Source: an uncultured Paraglaciecola sp. (GTDB taxonomy: Bacteria > Pseudomonadota > Gammaproteobacteria > Enterobacterales > Alteromonadaceae). Taken from it: a stretch of 54,204 nucleotides of DNA. The notes beneath the pieces are model-generated. The model saw only the letters and a program-made list of their open reading frames with translations, ran no database searches and was not told where the DNA came from. A program made the position numbers and the translations under genes. Shown here in pieces: positions 18,538 to 27,284 of this stretch (positions are counted from its first letter, which is position 1; each line of letters starts with the position of its first letter). The stretch covers positions 1 through 54,204 of the forward strand of contig NZ_CAJXPA010000009.1 in the NCBI RefSeq assembly GCF_913058035.1, given 5' to 3'.

Positions 18538-19731
18538 ATGTGGTTAGTATTTAAAAAAGAGTTAAAAGAATTACTTCGCGACCGTAAAACATTATTTTTT
18601 ATGATTGCCCTGCCGTTATTAATCTTCCCTTTGATGATTGGGATTATTGGTTTTGTGAGTAAACAAGCTATAGATAAAGCTGAAACTCAAGTACTCAATT
18701 ATGCTTTGGTAGGTGGACAATATGCACCTGATATTGTTACTGAACTACAACAACCAGAAAAGTTTAGCCTTGTAGAAATAGAGGCAGACGCCGATTACAC
18801 CTCGATTATTCGCAATGACACCGTCGATTTTGTCTTGGAAATTCCAGAAAATTATTCTAACGATGTACTAATAAATGGTCAGGCTAACATTAAGCTACAT
18901 TTCAACGATGCAGGACTAAATCTCGTTTACAGACGGGTAAATGAAATTGTTAAAAGTCAGTCAGAGTTATTTCAAGAAACGGCTTTTTCTAGCTTAGGGT
19001 TAGATGTTGCACAACAAAGTGCTCTGATAGAGCCGATAGTTCTGGAGAAAGTTAATACTGCAGATGATCGAGAAAACTGGGGCGAAAAAATTGGAAAGAT
19101 GTTGCCTTACTTTTTATTTATAATCTGTCTCACTGGGGCCATGGCGCCCGCAACCGACATTGGTGCGGGTGAAAAAGAGCGTGGTACACTTGAGACTTTA
19201 TTGATTTCACCCATAGATAGAAATAAAATTGTAATGGGAAAATTCTTAATCGTAAGTTTCGCTGGTACCATGACCGCGCTTATTACGGTGGCCAGTATGG
19301 TGATTTGGGGCTTGGTTTTAAGCCAAGGTATGGCAATTAAATTTGTGGCAGATTTTATGGCGCAAATTGCGATGCTTGATTTTCTACTGATTTTTTTGAT
19401 GCTGATGCCTGTGGTAGCGATTTTTGCATCGGTATTATTGAGTATCTCCATCTATGCTAAAAGTTTTAAAGAGGCGCAAAGTTATATGGGACCTATGACT
19501 ATTTTGGTTGTTGTACCTGTTATGTTCTCGATGTTGCCTGGCGTGGAGTTAAAAGGAGGCTGGGCTTGGGTGCCATTGACGAACGTGTCGTTAGCCATGA
19601 AAGAACTAATCAAAGGTACAATGGACTACTACCAGTTGTTCGCTATCTTCGGTTCCACTGTACTGATTGCCGGCGCGTTGTTTGCTTTCTGTGTGTATTG
19701 GTTTAACCAAGAAAAAGTGTTGTTTCGATAA
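18538..19731 (+). CDS. natB: ABC transporter permease NatB
   Basis: 397-residue permease: a first membrane helix (about 20-42), a periplasmic domain of about 140 residues, then five or six helices from about residue 182. The motif GAGEKERGTLETLLISPI near residue 210 is characteristic of ABC-2 type permeases of the NatB group. It pairs with NatA; together they probably export Na+ or a hydrophobic compound. Confidence 0.9.
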   Translation: MWLVFKKELKELLRDRKTLFFMIALPLLIFPLMIGIIGFVSKQAIDKAETQVLNYALVGGQYAPDIVTELQQPEKFSLVEIEADADYTSIIRNDTVDFVLEIPENYSNDVLINGQANIKLHFNDAGLNLVYRRVNEIVKSQSELFQETAFSSLGLDVAQQSALIEPIVLEKVNTADDRENWGEKIGKMLPYFLFIICLTGAMAPATDIGAGEKERGTLETLLISPIDRNKIVMGKFLIVSFAGTMTALITVASMVIWGLVLSQGMAIKFVADFMAQIAMLDFLLIFLMLMPVVAIFASVLLSISIYAKSFKEAQSYMGPMTILVVVPVMFSMLPGVELKGGWAWVPLTNVSLAMKELIKGTMDYYQLFAIFGSTVLIAGALFAFCVYWFNQEKVLFR

Positions 19732-19839
19732 ATTGTTTATATTGCTCCGTCGTTTACTTACATCATTTGATTGTTTGTATGCTTGTCATAATTTTCAACG
19801 CTAGTTGGAGCAAATTACATTTAAGTTTTATGGATTTCG

Positions 19840-19855
19840 CGGCAACATTTTGCCG
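19840..19855. terminator. Short hairpin between convergent natB and the diguanylate cyclase
   Basis: CGGCAA (19840-19845) and TTGCCG (19850-19855) form a stem with a 4-base loop between two convergent genes. The T tract is poor, so this is a weak terminator call. Confidence 0.35.
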
Positions 19856-19883
19856 TGATAATTCAATTTACTGCCGTTAATTC

Positions 19884-20843
19884 CTATGCGGTTCTGATAC
19901 AGTTCTTACCCGCTTGCTTTGCAGCATAAAGTGCTTCGTCAGCACGTGAAAAAAGGCCAATGTGTGAATCATTCTGTCTATAGGTCGTGCTGCCAATACT
20001 ACAAGATATTTTATGTTGTTGAAGTATTAAGTTTGAGCCAATAGCATGATGGACACGCTCTGAAATCAAGTTATTGGTTTGATTATTAGCTTCTGGTAGT
20101 AAACAGCAAAATTCATCACCGCCAAATCTAAAGGCAAAGTCAGACTCTCTAAGACTTTGTAAAATGGTATTGGCGAAGGCTACTAGCACCTTATCGCCTT
20201 CTTGATGCCCATAAGCATCGTTAACTTGTTTGAAGTTATCTATGTCTAGTATTATCAGGCCAAATGGTTGTTGACGTCGACGTGAATGATTTGCCATTCT
20301 AACAATAGTATCATTGTAACTGGCTCTGTTACCTAATGATGTCAAAAAATCCTTCATGGCAAATTGTTTGATTTTATGATGTTCTAATGCGTTCCTAAAA
20401 GGAAAACAAAAATTCATATGCATCTGTTGTAATATTTGCCAGTCTCTGAGCGACAAAGGTTGTGTAAATGAATAATCCATTACAGCTAACGGGCTATTGT
20501 TTTGTATGCAATTAAGGGTTTTTAAGTGTGCATTTTTCACTGGACGACCGAATTTAAGTCTATTGTCTTCGAACTGGATTTTTAGTTCAGACATCGGTAG
20601 GGTATTTTGTAATTGTTGGAAATATAACTTGGTCAGCTTGGGTAAGTCTATGGTTGTTAGTAATTTCAGAATGAATTTATTAAGCTGAGTTTGTGTTAAC
20701 CCTTGATTCTGAGCATGGTCGAGTCCCTGCTCAGGCTCTTCTAGGCTGAAATAAGGTTCATTGACGTTTGAGTCGTAAAACGGGTTAAGTTGTTCCAACA
20801 GTTTCTCCTGACAATAAAATGACGATTTACTTTGCAAATACAT
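19884..20843 (-). CDS. Diguanylate cyclase (GGDEF domain)
   Basis: Makes the second messenger cyclic di-GMP from two GTP. The active-site motif GGDEF is at residues 241-245 and is intact. An inhibitory I-site RxxD (RESD, 232-235) is five residues before it, so product feedback is expected. The first 155 residues are soluble, have no membrane segment and match no sensory domain that I know. The cyclase core starts at about 164 (DFLTSLGNRASYN). 319 residues. It is divergent from the Kef-type antiporter gene. Confidence 0.93.
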   Translation of the reverse strand: MYLQSKSSFYCQEKLLEQLNPFYDSNVNEPYFSLEEPEQGLDHAQNQGLTQTQLNKFILKLLTTIDLPKLTKLYFQQLQNTLPMSELKIQFEDNRLKFGRPVKNAHLKTLNCIQNNSPLAVMDYSFTQPLSLRDWQILQQMHMNFCFPFRNALEHHKIKQFAMKDFLTSLGNRASYNDTIVRMANHSRRRQQPFGLIILDIDNFKQVNDAYGHQEGDKVLVAFANTILQSLRESDFAFRFGGDEFCCLLPEANNQTNNLISERVHHAIGSNLILQQHKISCSIGSTTYRQNDSHIGLFSRADEALYAAKQAGKNCIRTA

Positions 20844-20906
20844 CTAATAATTATTGTTTAGCAAGTATTGTGCCTAGCAAATAACATAAAAGGATAGACA
20901 TAAAAT

Positions 20907-22880
20907 ATGCACGGGAATTTAGGTAATATTACTATTTTAATGGCCGTAGCAGTGGTAACTGTTTGGCTATTTAAACGTATTAATTTGCCACCTATTTTGG
21001 CTTATTTATTCTGTGGTATTTTGGCGGGTCCTGATTTACTTGCCTTATTTGAACATCCCGAAGATATGGAAAATTTTGCTGAACTAGGTATTGTTTTTTT
21101 GTTATTTTCATTGGGATTAGAATTTTCACTTCCGAAAATGTTAGCAATGCGTCATCTAGTATTTGGCGTGGGATTGGCACAGATGCTGTTGACCACATCA
21201 GTATTTATGGGCTTAGCCTATTTACTTGGTTTTGATGGAAAAGCATCCTTAGTGATAGGTGGAATTATAGCGTTATCTTCTACTGCTATTGTGATTAAAC
21301 AAACCAGTGATTTAGGTATTCTGAATACTCCTCGTGCACAAATTGCGGTAAGCATATTATTACTTCAAGATCTTGCTGTTGTGCCTTTGCTAATATTAGT
21401 ACCTTTGTTGGCTAATGATTCCGAACAAAGCTTAGGTATTGCCATTTCAATGGCCTTTTTGAAAGGGTTACTAGTCGTTGGCATTTTATTGTCTATCGGT
21501 AAATGGGTGTTACCCAAAGTGTTCAGTGAAGTGGCCCGCACTCGCACCGATGAACTCTTCGTATTAACTACCATTATGGTGGCCTTAATGGCCGCTGGTT
21601 TAGCTTTTTCTTTCGGTCTTTCCATGGCATTAGGCGCTTTTTTGGCTGGCATGATGTTAGGTGAGAGCCAATATAAGTATCAATTAGAAGCCGATATTCG
21701 ACCTTTTAGAGATATCTTGATGGGCTTATTCTTCATCACTATCGGGATGCGTTTAGAACTTCATAATTTACCAAACCAGATACACTGGGCGCTACTCGGC
21801 TTGATGATTATTGTATTGCTAAAGGTGGTACTTATACGGATCTCTGCTGAGATTTTTAAATTAGGTAAACAAGATGCTTGGGCAGCTGGACTTAAGCTTT
21901 GTCAATTAGGCGAGTTTAGTTTTGTGCTGGCAGCACTGGCTGTAGACCATGCTATTTTAAGCTCAGAGCAAGGTTCGTTATTATTAACTATTGGCGTGAT
22001 GAGTATGGCTATTACCCCCTGGTTAGTTGATAAGAGTCCTAATATTGCTAGAGCAATTAGTCCTGAAGCAACCCCTAATATTAAAGGTTTAGGACAACTT
22101 TCAGCCCAAGATCAACAATTGACTGACCACGTACTGATTTTTGGATTTGGCCGAGTGGGCCAATCAGTTAGTCGGTTGTTAAAAATTGAAGCTATCCCCT
22201 ATATGGTGGTTGATGCTGATCCTATCCGCGTGCAAGAAAGTCAAAGTGCAGGCGAGCCTGTATATTTTGGTGATGTCAAACAAAAAGATATATTACGTTC
22301 AGTTGGTATTGAACGAGCCAAACTAGTACTTATTACCTTTGACCAACATGAAAAAGCGATGAGTGTCATTCACTTAGTAAAAAGTTTGTATCCAGACTTA
22401 CCTGTTGTGGTTAGAACCAGAAAAGATCATCGTATGGAAGAATTGCTTGCAGCAGGTGCATCACAAGTGGTTCCGGAAATTCTCGAGGGTAGTCTTATGT
22501 TAGTGACTCAGGTTTTGCAGTTATCTGGTGTACCAATGTCTCGAATACTCAAACGCGTGCGCAAAGAACGAAAGGGCCATTATGCCAACATGCATGGCTT
22601 TTTTCCCGGTGAAACCACCGAACTTGACTTCGTTAGACAAGATAAAATGGAATTTATGCATGCAGTTATTTTGACAGAAAACGCCTATGCAGTAGGTAAA
22701 TCACTTCGTTATCTAAATTTACAACAATGGCGTGTTAGCGTCAAAGGCCTCAGAAGGGACAACCATGAACTGTCAGAGCCAGACCAGAATATGCTTTTAC
22801 TCGTCGGAGATATCATCGTGATTACAGCAAAACCGCGCAAAGTTGAACGTGCTGAACGATTTTTACTAGAGGGAAGTTAG
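20907..22880 (+). CDS. Kef-type monovalent cation:proton antiporter (CPA2) with TrkA-N domain
   Basis: 657-residue K+/H+ antiporter of the CPA2 family: about twelve helices in residues 1-385. A cytoplasmic Rossmann TrkA-N domain follows from about 408 (HVLIFGFGRVGQSVSRLL), then a TrkA-C domain in the last 100 residues. The layout is that of KefB/KefC/YbaL. An AGGA lies 12 bases before the ATG. The next gene starts only 3 bases after its stop, which suggests cotranscription with the carboxyltransferase fusion. Confidence 0.9.
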   Translation: MHGNLGNITILMAVAVVTVWLFKRINLPPILAYLFCGILAGPDLLALFEHPEDMENFAELGIVFLLFSLGLEFSLPKMLAMRHLVFGVGLAQMLLTTSVFMGLAYLLGFDGKASLVIGGIIALSSTAIVIKQTSDLGILNTPRAQIAVSILLLQDLAVVPLLILVPLLANDSEQSLGIAISMAFLKGLLVVGILLSIGKWVLPKVFSEVARTRTDELFVLTTIMVALMAAGLAFSFGLSMALGAFLAGMMLGESQYKYQLEADIRPFRDILMGLFFITIGMRLELHNLPNQIHWALLGLMIIVLLKVVLIRISAEIFKLGKQDAWAAGLKLCQLGEFSFVLAALAVDHAILSSEQGSLLLTIGVMSMAITPWLVDKSPNIARAISPEATPNIKGLGQLSAQDQQLTDHVLIFGFGRVGQSVSRLLKIEAIPYMVVDADPIRVQESQSAGEPVYFGDVKQKDILRSVGIERAKLVLITFDQHEKAMSVIHLVKSLYPDLPVVVRTRKDHRMEELLAAGASQVVPEILEGSLMLVTQVLQLSGVPMSRILKRVRKERKGHYANMHGFFPGETTELDFVRQDKMEFMHAVILTENAYAVGKSLRYLNLQQWRVSVKGLRRDNHELSEPDQNMLLLVGDIIVITAKPRKVERAERFLLEGS

Positions 22881-22883
22881 GAC

Positions 22884-24671
22884 GTGCCTACTCATACATA
22901 TTGTGCACCCAATATAGGATTTGTTGTAGCCGTTTTAGTGGGCCAAAACGAACAGGTAAATATCAACCAACCTTTGATTATTATTGAAGCAATGAAAATG
23001 CAAACCACAGTGTGCGCCGAGGTTTCAGGAAAAATAGGCAAAGTTTTTGTTAAAATCGAGGACGAGTGCTTCGTAGGCATGCCGCTGGTGGATATGTTTG
23101 CAGATGGCGTTAACAAAGTGAAGACTGAAGCAATACACATCACTGATAATACCAATCAAAGGTTATTAGATGAGCTGCGGTTCAGAGAAGCGCTTACACT
23201 TGATAAACAAAGAAATGAACAACAACAGAAACGCCAGCAAAAAGGTTATCTAACAGCCAGACAAAACCTACAAAATTTATGTCCTATAGAAAGTTTTATG
23301 GAATATGGACAAATGGCAGTCGCGGCACAGCGGTTACGTCGAGACTATGATGATTTAAAATCTGCTACTGCCGCTGATGGTGTTATTACTGGCATAGGAC
23401 ACATTAACCTAGGTCTAGTCCCAAAAAAAAACACCCAGACCGCCATAATAATCAATGATTACAGCGTACTAGCAGGTACACAAGGATATTTTCACCACTT
23501 AAAACTAGATCGCATATTAGCTGTCGCAGCAGACAAAAAATATCCAGTGGTTATGTTTACCGAAGGAGGTGGTGGTCGTCCCGGTGATACAGATATCACC
23601 ACCGTTAATTCAGGTTTGCAATGCCAATCCTTTGCCACATGGGCAAGTTTACAAGGAAAAGTACCACGTATATCAGTAGCCAATGGCTATTGTTTTGCAG
23701 GTAACGCCGCTTTATTCGGCGCTGCAGATATTACTATTGCCACTCAGTCTTCATGGATAGGGATGGCAGGACCCGCTATGATAGAAGGTGGTGGTTTAGG
23801 TCTGGTTAAACCGACTGATATTGGTCCCAGCGCTAAACAAGTCAAAAATGGTGTCATAGATATTTTAGTAGAAAACGAGCAACAAGCAGCTGAAATGGCG
23901 CAGAAATGTCTACTGTATTTTCAAGGACCTTTAGTTGATGAACAAAAATGGACATTTGCAGACCAACAACCTCTTAATCAAGTTTTACCTCAAGACAGGC
24001 GTTTTGTATATGATGTAAAAGAGATCATTCATGTTCTCGCAGATACCGACTCTTTTACTGAAATTAAAGCACTATTTGGAGCCGCTATTATTACTGGTTT
24101 TATGCATTTACAAGGTAACCCAGTAGGAGTCTTAGCCAGTAATTGTAAAGTATTAGGTGGAGCCATTGATGTTGATGCGGGAGAAAAAGCCAGTCAATTT
24201 ATGCATCTTTGCCAGCAGTTTTCTATACCTATTGTTGTACTGTGTGACACGCCCGGGTTTATGGTGGGGCCAGAACACGAAAATAAAGGCGCAGTGCGCA
24301 GGCTGTCTCAATTGTTTGTTGCAGGTAGCCAACTTACCGTGCCATTAGTCGCTGTTGTTTTGAGGAAATGTTATGGCTTAGGTGCACAGGCATTGTTGGG
24401 CGGAAATACCAGTCAACCTAGTTATACTCTGGCTTGGCCCACAGGTGAGTTTGGCGCAATGGGGCTTGAAGGCGCGGTAAAGCTCGGTTTTAAAAAAGAA
24501 TTAGCAGCAGTACAGGACTCATCGGCAAAAAAAATATTATATGAGAAACTCTTAGCACAGCAGTACCAAAAAGGCCAAGCCCAAGAAGTGGCCAGTGTTC
24601 TGGAAATTGATGCTGTTATTGAACCGGCTGATACTAGACGAACACTACTTTTAGCTTTAAACATAATTTAA
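22884..24671 (+). CDS. Biotinyl-carrier / carboxyltransferase fusion protein
   Basis: 595 residues. The N-terminal 75 residues are a biotinyl domain with the attachment motif EAMKM (K38 is the biotin site). After a Gln-rich linker comes a two-part acyl-CoA carboxyltransferase domain, about 120-560. It contains FTEGGGGRPGD, NGYCFAGNAALFGAADITIAT, LCDTPGFMVGP and the GAQALLGGNTSQPSYTLAWP segment. Such enzymes move a carboxyl group between biotin and an acyl-CoA. The biotin carboxylase subunit that would charge the biotin is not present nearby, so it may be supplied in trans. The start is GTG at 22884, three bases after the antiporter stop. Substrate unknown; propionyl- or methylcrotonyl-CoA-like enzymes are the nearest relatives by eye. 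Confidence 0.85.
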   Translation: MPTHTYCAPNIGFVVAVLVGQNEQVNINQPLIIIEAMKMQTTVCAEVSGKIGKVFVKIEDECFVGMPLVDMFADGVNKVKTEAIHITDNTNQRLLDELRFREALTLDKQRNEQQQKRQQKGYLTARQNLQNLCPIESFMEYGQMAVAAQRLRRDYDDLKSATAADGVITGIGHINLGLVPKKNTQTAIIINDYSVLAGTQGYFHHLKLDRILAVAADKKYPVVMFTEGGGGRPGDTDITTVNSGLQCQSFATWASLQGKVPRISVANGYCFAGNAALFGAADITIATQSSWIGMAGPAMIEGGGLGLVKPTDIGPSAKQVKNGVIDILVENEQQAAEMAQKCLLYFQGPLVDEQKWTFADQQPLNQVLPQDRRFVYDVKEIIHVLADTDSFTEIKALFGAAIITGFMHLQGNPVGVLASNCKVLGGAIDVDAGEKASQFMHLCQQFSIPIVVLCDTPGFMVGPEHENKGAVRRLSQLFVAGSQLTVPLVAVVLRKCYGLGAQALLGGNTSQPSYTLAWPTGEFGAMGLEGAVKLGFKKELAAVQDSSAKKILYEKLLAQQYQKGQAQEVASVLEIDAVIEPADTRRTLLLALNII

Positions 24672-24707
24672 TAACTAATGGTGAAGAACTTGGCTTTAAA
24701 AAATTAG

Positions 24708-24751
24708 TTGCGCAATTAACAATCGATAATATACTGTACGTATAGACAGTT
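24708..24751 (+). promoter_or_regulatory. Promoter with overlapping LexA (SOS) box
   Basis: TACTGTACGTATAGACAGTT at 24732-24751 holds a perfect CTGT-N8-ACAG core. It overlaps a candidate promoter TTGCGC (24708-24713) - 16 bases - TATACT (24730-24735), so LexA would block RNA polymerase. It lies 16 bases before the ATG of the small gene at 24768. Confidence 0.8.
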
Positions 24752-24767
24752 GTTTATTGGAGCCAAC

Positions 24768-25061
24768 ATGAACAGTTATTCAAATCTAATCAGTGGTGGA
24801 AGTGATAGCGCAAACAACAGGGTAAATAATAAAACAAGTAATAAAACAAGTAATAAAACAAATAATGTGGGAAATCGCATTTACTTCAATCAGACCCTTC
24901 ACACTGAGCATTACTGCACTATGGATCTGTGCAGTCAGGCTCAAATGTCTGAAGATGCAGACAATATTCTGAGTCGGATGGACAGGCTCAGAGTCCTCGC
25001 AAGAGAGCAACAAATCAAAAGAATGAAGTCTCAGCGGCAACAAATCAGTTTTATTTTTTAA
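24768..25061 (+). CDS. Small protein of unknown function under a LexA box (97 aa)
   Basis: 97 residues from the ATG at 24768, preceded by GGAG at ideal spacing; an upstream TTG in the same frame overlaps the operator and is unlikely. The N-terminal third is Asn/Ser-rich and contains the repeat NKTS NKTS NKTN, encoded by three 12-base tandem copies (24828-24863). The C-terminal half is charged and helical (SEDADNILSRMDRL, then a basic REQQIKRMKSQRQQ) and ends in hydrophobic SFIF. No membrane segment, no signal peptide, and no match to SulA, DinI, YebG or UmuD that I can see. The operator says it should be induced by DNA damage. A cell-division or repair accessory role is possible but unproven. 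Confidence 0.75.
   Translation: MNSYSNLISGGSDSANNRVNNKTSNKTSNKTNNVGNRIYFNQTLHTEHYCTMDLCSQAQMSEDADNILSRMDRLRVLAREQQIKRMKSQRQQISFIF
24828..24863 (+). repeat. 12-bp tandem repeat inside the SOS-type small gene
   Basis: Three copies of AATAAAACAAGT, the third with one mismatch, encode NKTS-NKTS-NKTN. Because 12 is a multiple of three, copy-number change would keep the frame. Confidence 0.9.
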
Positions 25062-25331
25062 ATTTGAGAAGATGAGTAACTGAGTAACGGTCATTAAAAA
25101 AAAGTGGCACTTCAATATTATTTTAATGGAGCTGGATTTGTATACATGGCTAGTCAAACATCTGAATTATTACGAGTTGATACCAATTTATAAAAGCTTC
25201 AGTTGTCCTTTTTGTCTGAGTAATTCTATGGCTTTTGCCTAAATATAATTGAATAAGTATGAGCATAAATATTAATCTTCCAATAAAATGACGCAATCAT
25301 TATAAAAAGCTTTAAACTGATAGTATGTTTA
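25062..25331. other. Intergenic region upstream of yehS
   Basis: No gene was recognised. A plausible yehS promoter lies in the last 60 bases, just before the terminator-like hairpin described next. Confidence 0.4.
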
Positions 25332-25357
25332 AGGTTGGATAAACCAACCTCGTTTTT
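25332..25357 (+). terminator. Terminator-like hairpin immediately before yehS
   Basis: AGGTTGG (25332-25338) pairs with CCAACCT (25344-25350) around a 5-base loop, followed by CG and five T (25353-25357). It ends only 9 bases before the yehS start codon, with the ribosome site AGGA right behind it. Either it ends transcription coming from the SOS-type gene or it attenuates yehS itself. Confidence 0.7.
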
Positions 25358-25366
25358 AGGAATATT

Positions 25367-25858
25367 ATGATCAATAACGATGTCATGCGCCGTGTGCGCT
25401 ATATCTTCGATTTTAACGACGCAAAAATGGTTGAAATTTTTGCCCAAGCCGATTATCCCGCTACTGTTGCGCAACTGCACACTTGGCTACGCAAAGATGA
25501 TGACCCAGCTTTTATTGAGCTTACCGATCTTCAGTTTTCACTGTTTTTGAATGGTCTGATTAATATGAATCGTGGTAAACGCGAAGGTGTTGAAGCACCA
25601 GTTGAGCGGAAACTCACCAACAACATTATTTTTATGAAATTAAAAATAGCCCTCAATATGCAAGCTGAAGCCGTGTTAGAAACAATGGATTTGAGTGGCT
25701 TTAAAATCAGTAAACACGAATTAAGTGCCTTTTTTAGAAAACCAGAAAATCGCCAATATCGGGCCTGTAATGATCAAATAATGCGTAACTTTTTAAAGGG
25801 TTTGCAGATTAAGACACGTGGCGAAAGTGACAATGACGCTGAAGAAGACGCTGTTTGA
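25367..25858 (+). CDS. yehS: DUF1456 family protein YehS
   Basis: 163-residue soluble protein made of two similar halves of about 70 residues, each starting with a MINNDVMRRVRYIFDFND-like or NNIIFMKLKIALNM-like helix and each containing a (L/F)SAFFRKPENRQYR-type motif or its counterpart (LHTWLRKDDDPAFIEL). This two-repeat layout is DUF1456, represented in E. coli by YehS. The function is unknown. Start ATG at 25367 with AGGA 7 bases before it. Confidence 0.93.
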   Translation: MINNDVMRRVRYIFDFNDAKMVEIFAQADYPATVAQLHTWLRKDDDPAFIELTDLQFSLFLNGLINMNRGKREGVEAPVERKLTNNIIFMKLKIALNMQAEAVLETMDLSGFKISKHELSAFFRKPENRQYRACNDQIMRNFLKGLQIKTRGESDNDAEEDAV

Positions 25859-25939
25859 ATATGAATAGTTGAGTGCAGGCGCTGAATCTGAATTGTTTTT
25901 ACTCGACTGCAGCATGATGCTTCTTAAACCGTATTGAGC

Positions 25940-25975
25940 GTAGGTCTTGCCTGCTGAACGACCTACTTCTTTTCT
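25940..25975 (+). terminator. Terminator-like hairpin downstream of yehS
   Basis: GTAGGTC (25940-25946) pairs with GACCTAC (25960-25966) around a 13-base loop, followed by TTCTTTTCT. It is 82 bases past the yehS stop. The rest of 25859-26226 shows no gene. Confidence 0.5.
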
Positions 25976-26226
25976 ACAGCCAAAGGAGTAGGTAATTAAA
26001 GCTGGACCGTACAATTTTTATTTAAGAAGCAATAACTTCAAAGTAAATAATCATTATTTTCACGATAAGCGTATCTCCTGAACTACGCAGCCGTCCCCCG
26101 ACTCCTAAACAATTTTTGCTTATCACTATTCATAAAAGATGTCATTTTTGCGATTTTAACTGCTCTAGGCTGTCGGTCTAAAGATTTCAGCTTCCCCTAA
26201 ATACTCTTTTTGCCTCTACACCAAAT

Positions 26227-26275
26227 TTGACAAAGTTTAAGCATTCACTTAACTTATGTCTTATATAAGACATAA
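26227..26275 (+). promoter_or_regulatory. Promoter and palindromic operator of the sulfonate-pathway operon (site A)
   Basis: TTGACA (26227-26232), 17 bases, then TAACTT (26250-26255). Overlapping its end is a perfect 22-bp palindrome at 26254-26275: TTATGTCTTAT followed by its reverse complement. The same TCTTATATAAGA core occurs before the TonB receptor, the GH31/TRAP operon and the GntR gene. Its position over the start of transcription suggests repression by that GntR regulator. The first gene starts 35 bases further on. Confidence 0.85.
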
Positions 26276-26310
26276 AATGAAATTCACGCTTTATAAAATG
26301 GAAACAATAG

Positions 26311-27270
26311 ATGCCAAATAGTTATGAAAAGATACCCAAGGTCGGCTTTGGTCTTTGGAAAATACCTCAGGATATCTGTGCTGATGCGGTGTATAACGCC
26401 ATTAAAGCGGGGTATCGCCATTTGGACAGTGCTAGTGATTACGGTAACGAAGTTCAGGTAGGTGAGGGCATCAAGCGCGCTATTGACGATGGACTATGCA
26501 CCCGTGCAGATTTGTGGGTGACATCAAAGCTGTGGAATACTTATCATGCCAAAGAACATGTGAAGCCTGCTTTGGAGAAAACATTAGCTGATTTACAGTT
26601 GGATTATCTTGATTTGTATATGATTCATTTCCCTATCGCTCAACCTTTTGTAGATTTTAACGATCGTTATCCACCAGAGTGGATCACAGACCTCGCTGTC
26701 GGTAAAATGGAATTAGCAGCTGTGCCTTTGTTTGAAACATGGCAAGCAATGGAGGCTATTTATGAACAAGGCCTGACGAAACAGATTGGTATATGTAATT
26801 ACAACACAGGCCTATTACATGACTTGATGTCTTATGCTCGAGTTAAACCCTCGGTACTACAAGTGGAATCGCATCCTTATTTAACTCAAGAGAGATTGAT
26901 GCGCCTAGCCACGCAATACGAGCTTCAGGTTACTGCCTTCTCACCTCTTGGCGCTTTATCCTACTTAGAGTTAGATATGGCTGGTGCGGCAGAATCTGTG
27001 TTGGAACAAATGGTGGTTAAACAAGCAGCGCAAAGATTAGGAAAGACTGCTGCACAAGTAGTGTTACGCTGGGGCATACAACGTGGTAACGCTATTATTC
27101 CAAAAACTTCTCGTCCGGAACGTTTAAAAGAAAATTTAGATATTTTTGATTTTGAACTGACTTCACAGGAAATGAGTGGGATTTCAGCGCTCAACAGTAA
27201 TAGGCGATTTAATGATCCGGGTAACTTCTGCGAAGCTGCCTTTAATACTTTTCACCCCATTTACGATTAG
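26311..27270 (+). CDS. Aldo-keto reductase (candidate 6-oxo-glucose reductase)
   Basis: NAD(P)H-dependent carbonyl reductase of the aldo-keto reductase superfamily. The catalytic tetrad is complete: D39, Y44, K73 and H106 (HLDSASDYGNE, TSKLW, MIHFP). The cofactor-binding end IIPKTSRPERLKENLD is near residue 265. 319 residues, no signal peptide, so cytoplasmic. The sequence leans towards xylose-reductase-like enzymes. It heads an operon with a TauD-type dioxygenase 14 bases downstream. In the known oxygenolytic sulfosugar pathways an enzyme of this family reduces the aldehyde left after C-S cleavage (6-oxo-glucose) to glucose, and I infer that role here. Confidence 0.88.
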   Translation: MPNSYEKIPKVGFGLWKIPQDICADAVYNAIKAGYRHLDSASDYGNEVQVGEGIKRAIDDGLCTRADLWVTSKLWNTYHAKEHVKPALEKTLADLQLDYLDLYMIHFPIAQPFVDFNDRYPPEWITDLAVGKMELAAVPLFETWQAMEAIYEQGLTKQIGICNYNTGLLHDLMSYARVKPSVLQVESHPYLTQERLMRLATQYELQVTAFSPLGALSYLELDMAGAAESVLEQMVVKQAAQRLGKTAAQVVLRWGIQRGNAIIPKTSRPERLKENLDIFDFELTSQEMSGISALNSNRRFNDPGNFCEAAFNTFHPIYD

Positions 27271-27284
27271 AGAGGGGACAGGTT

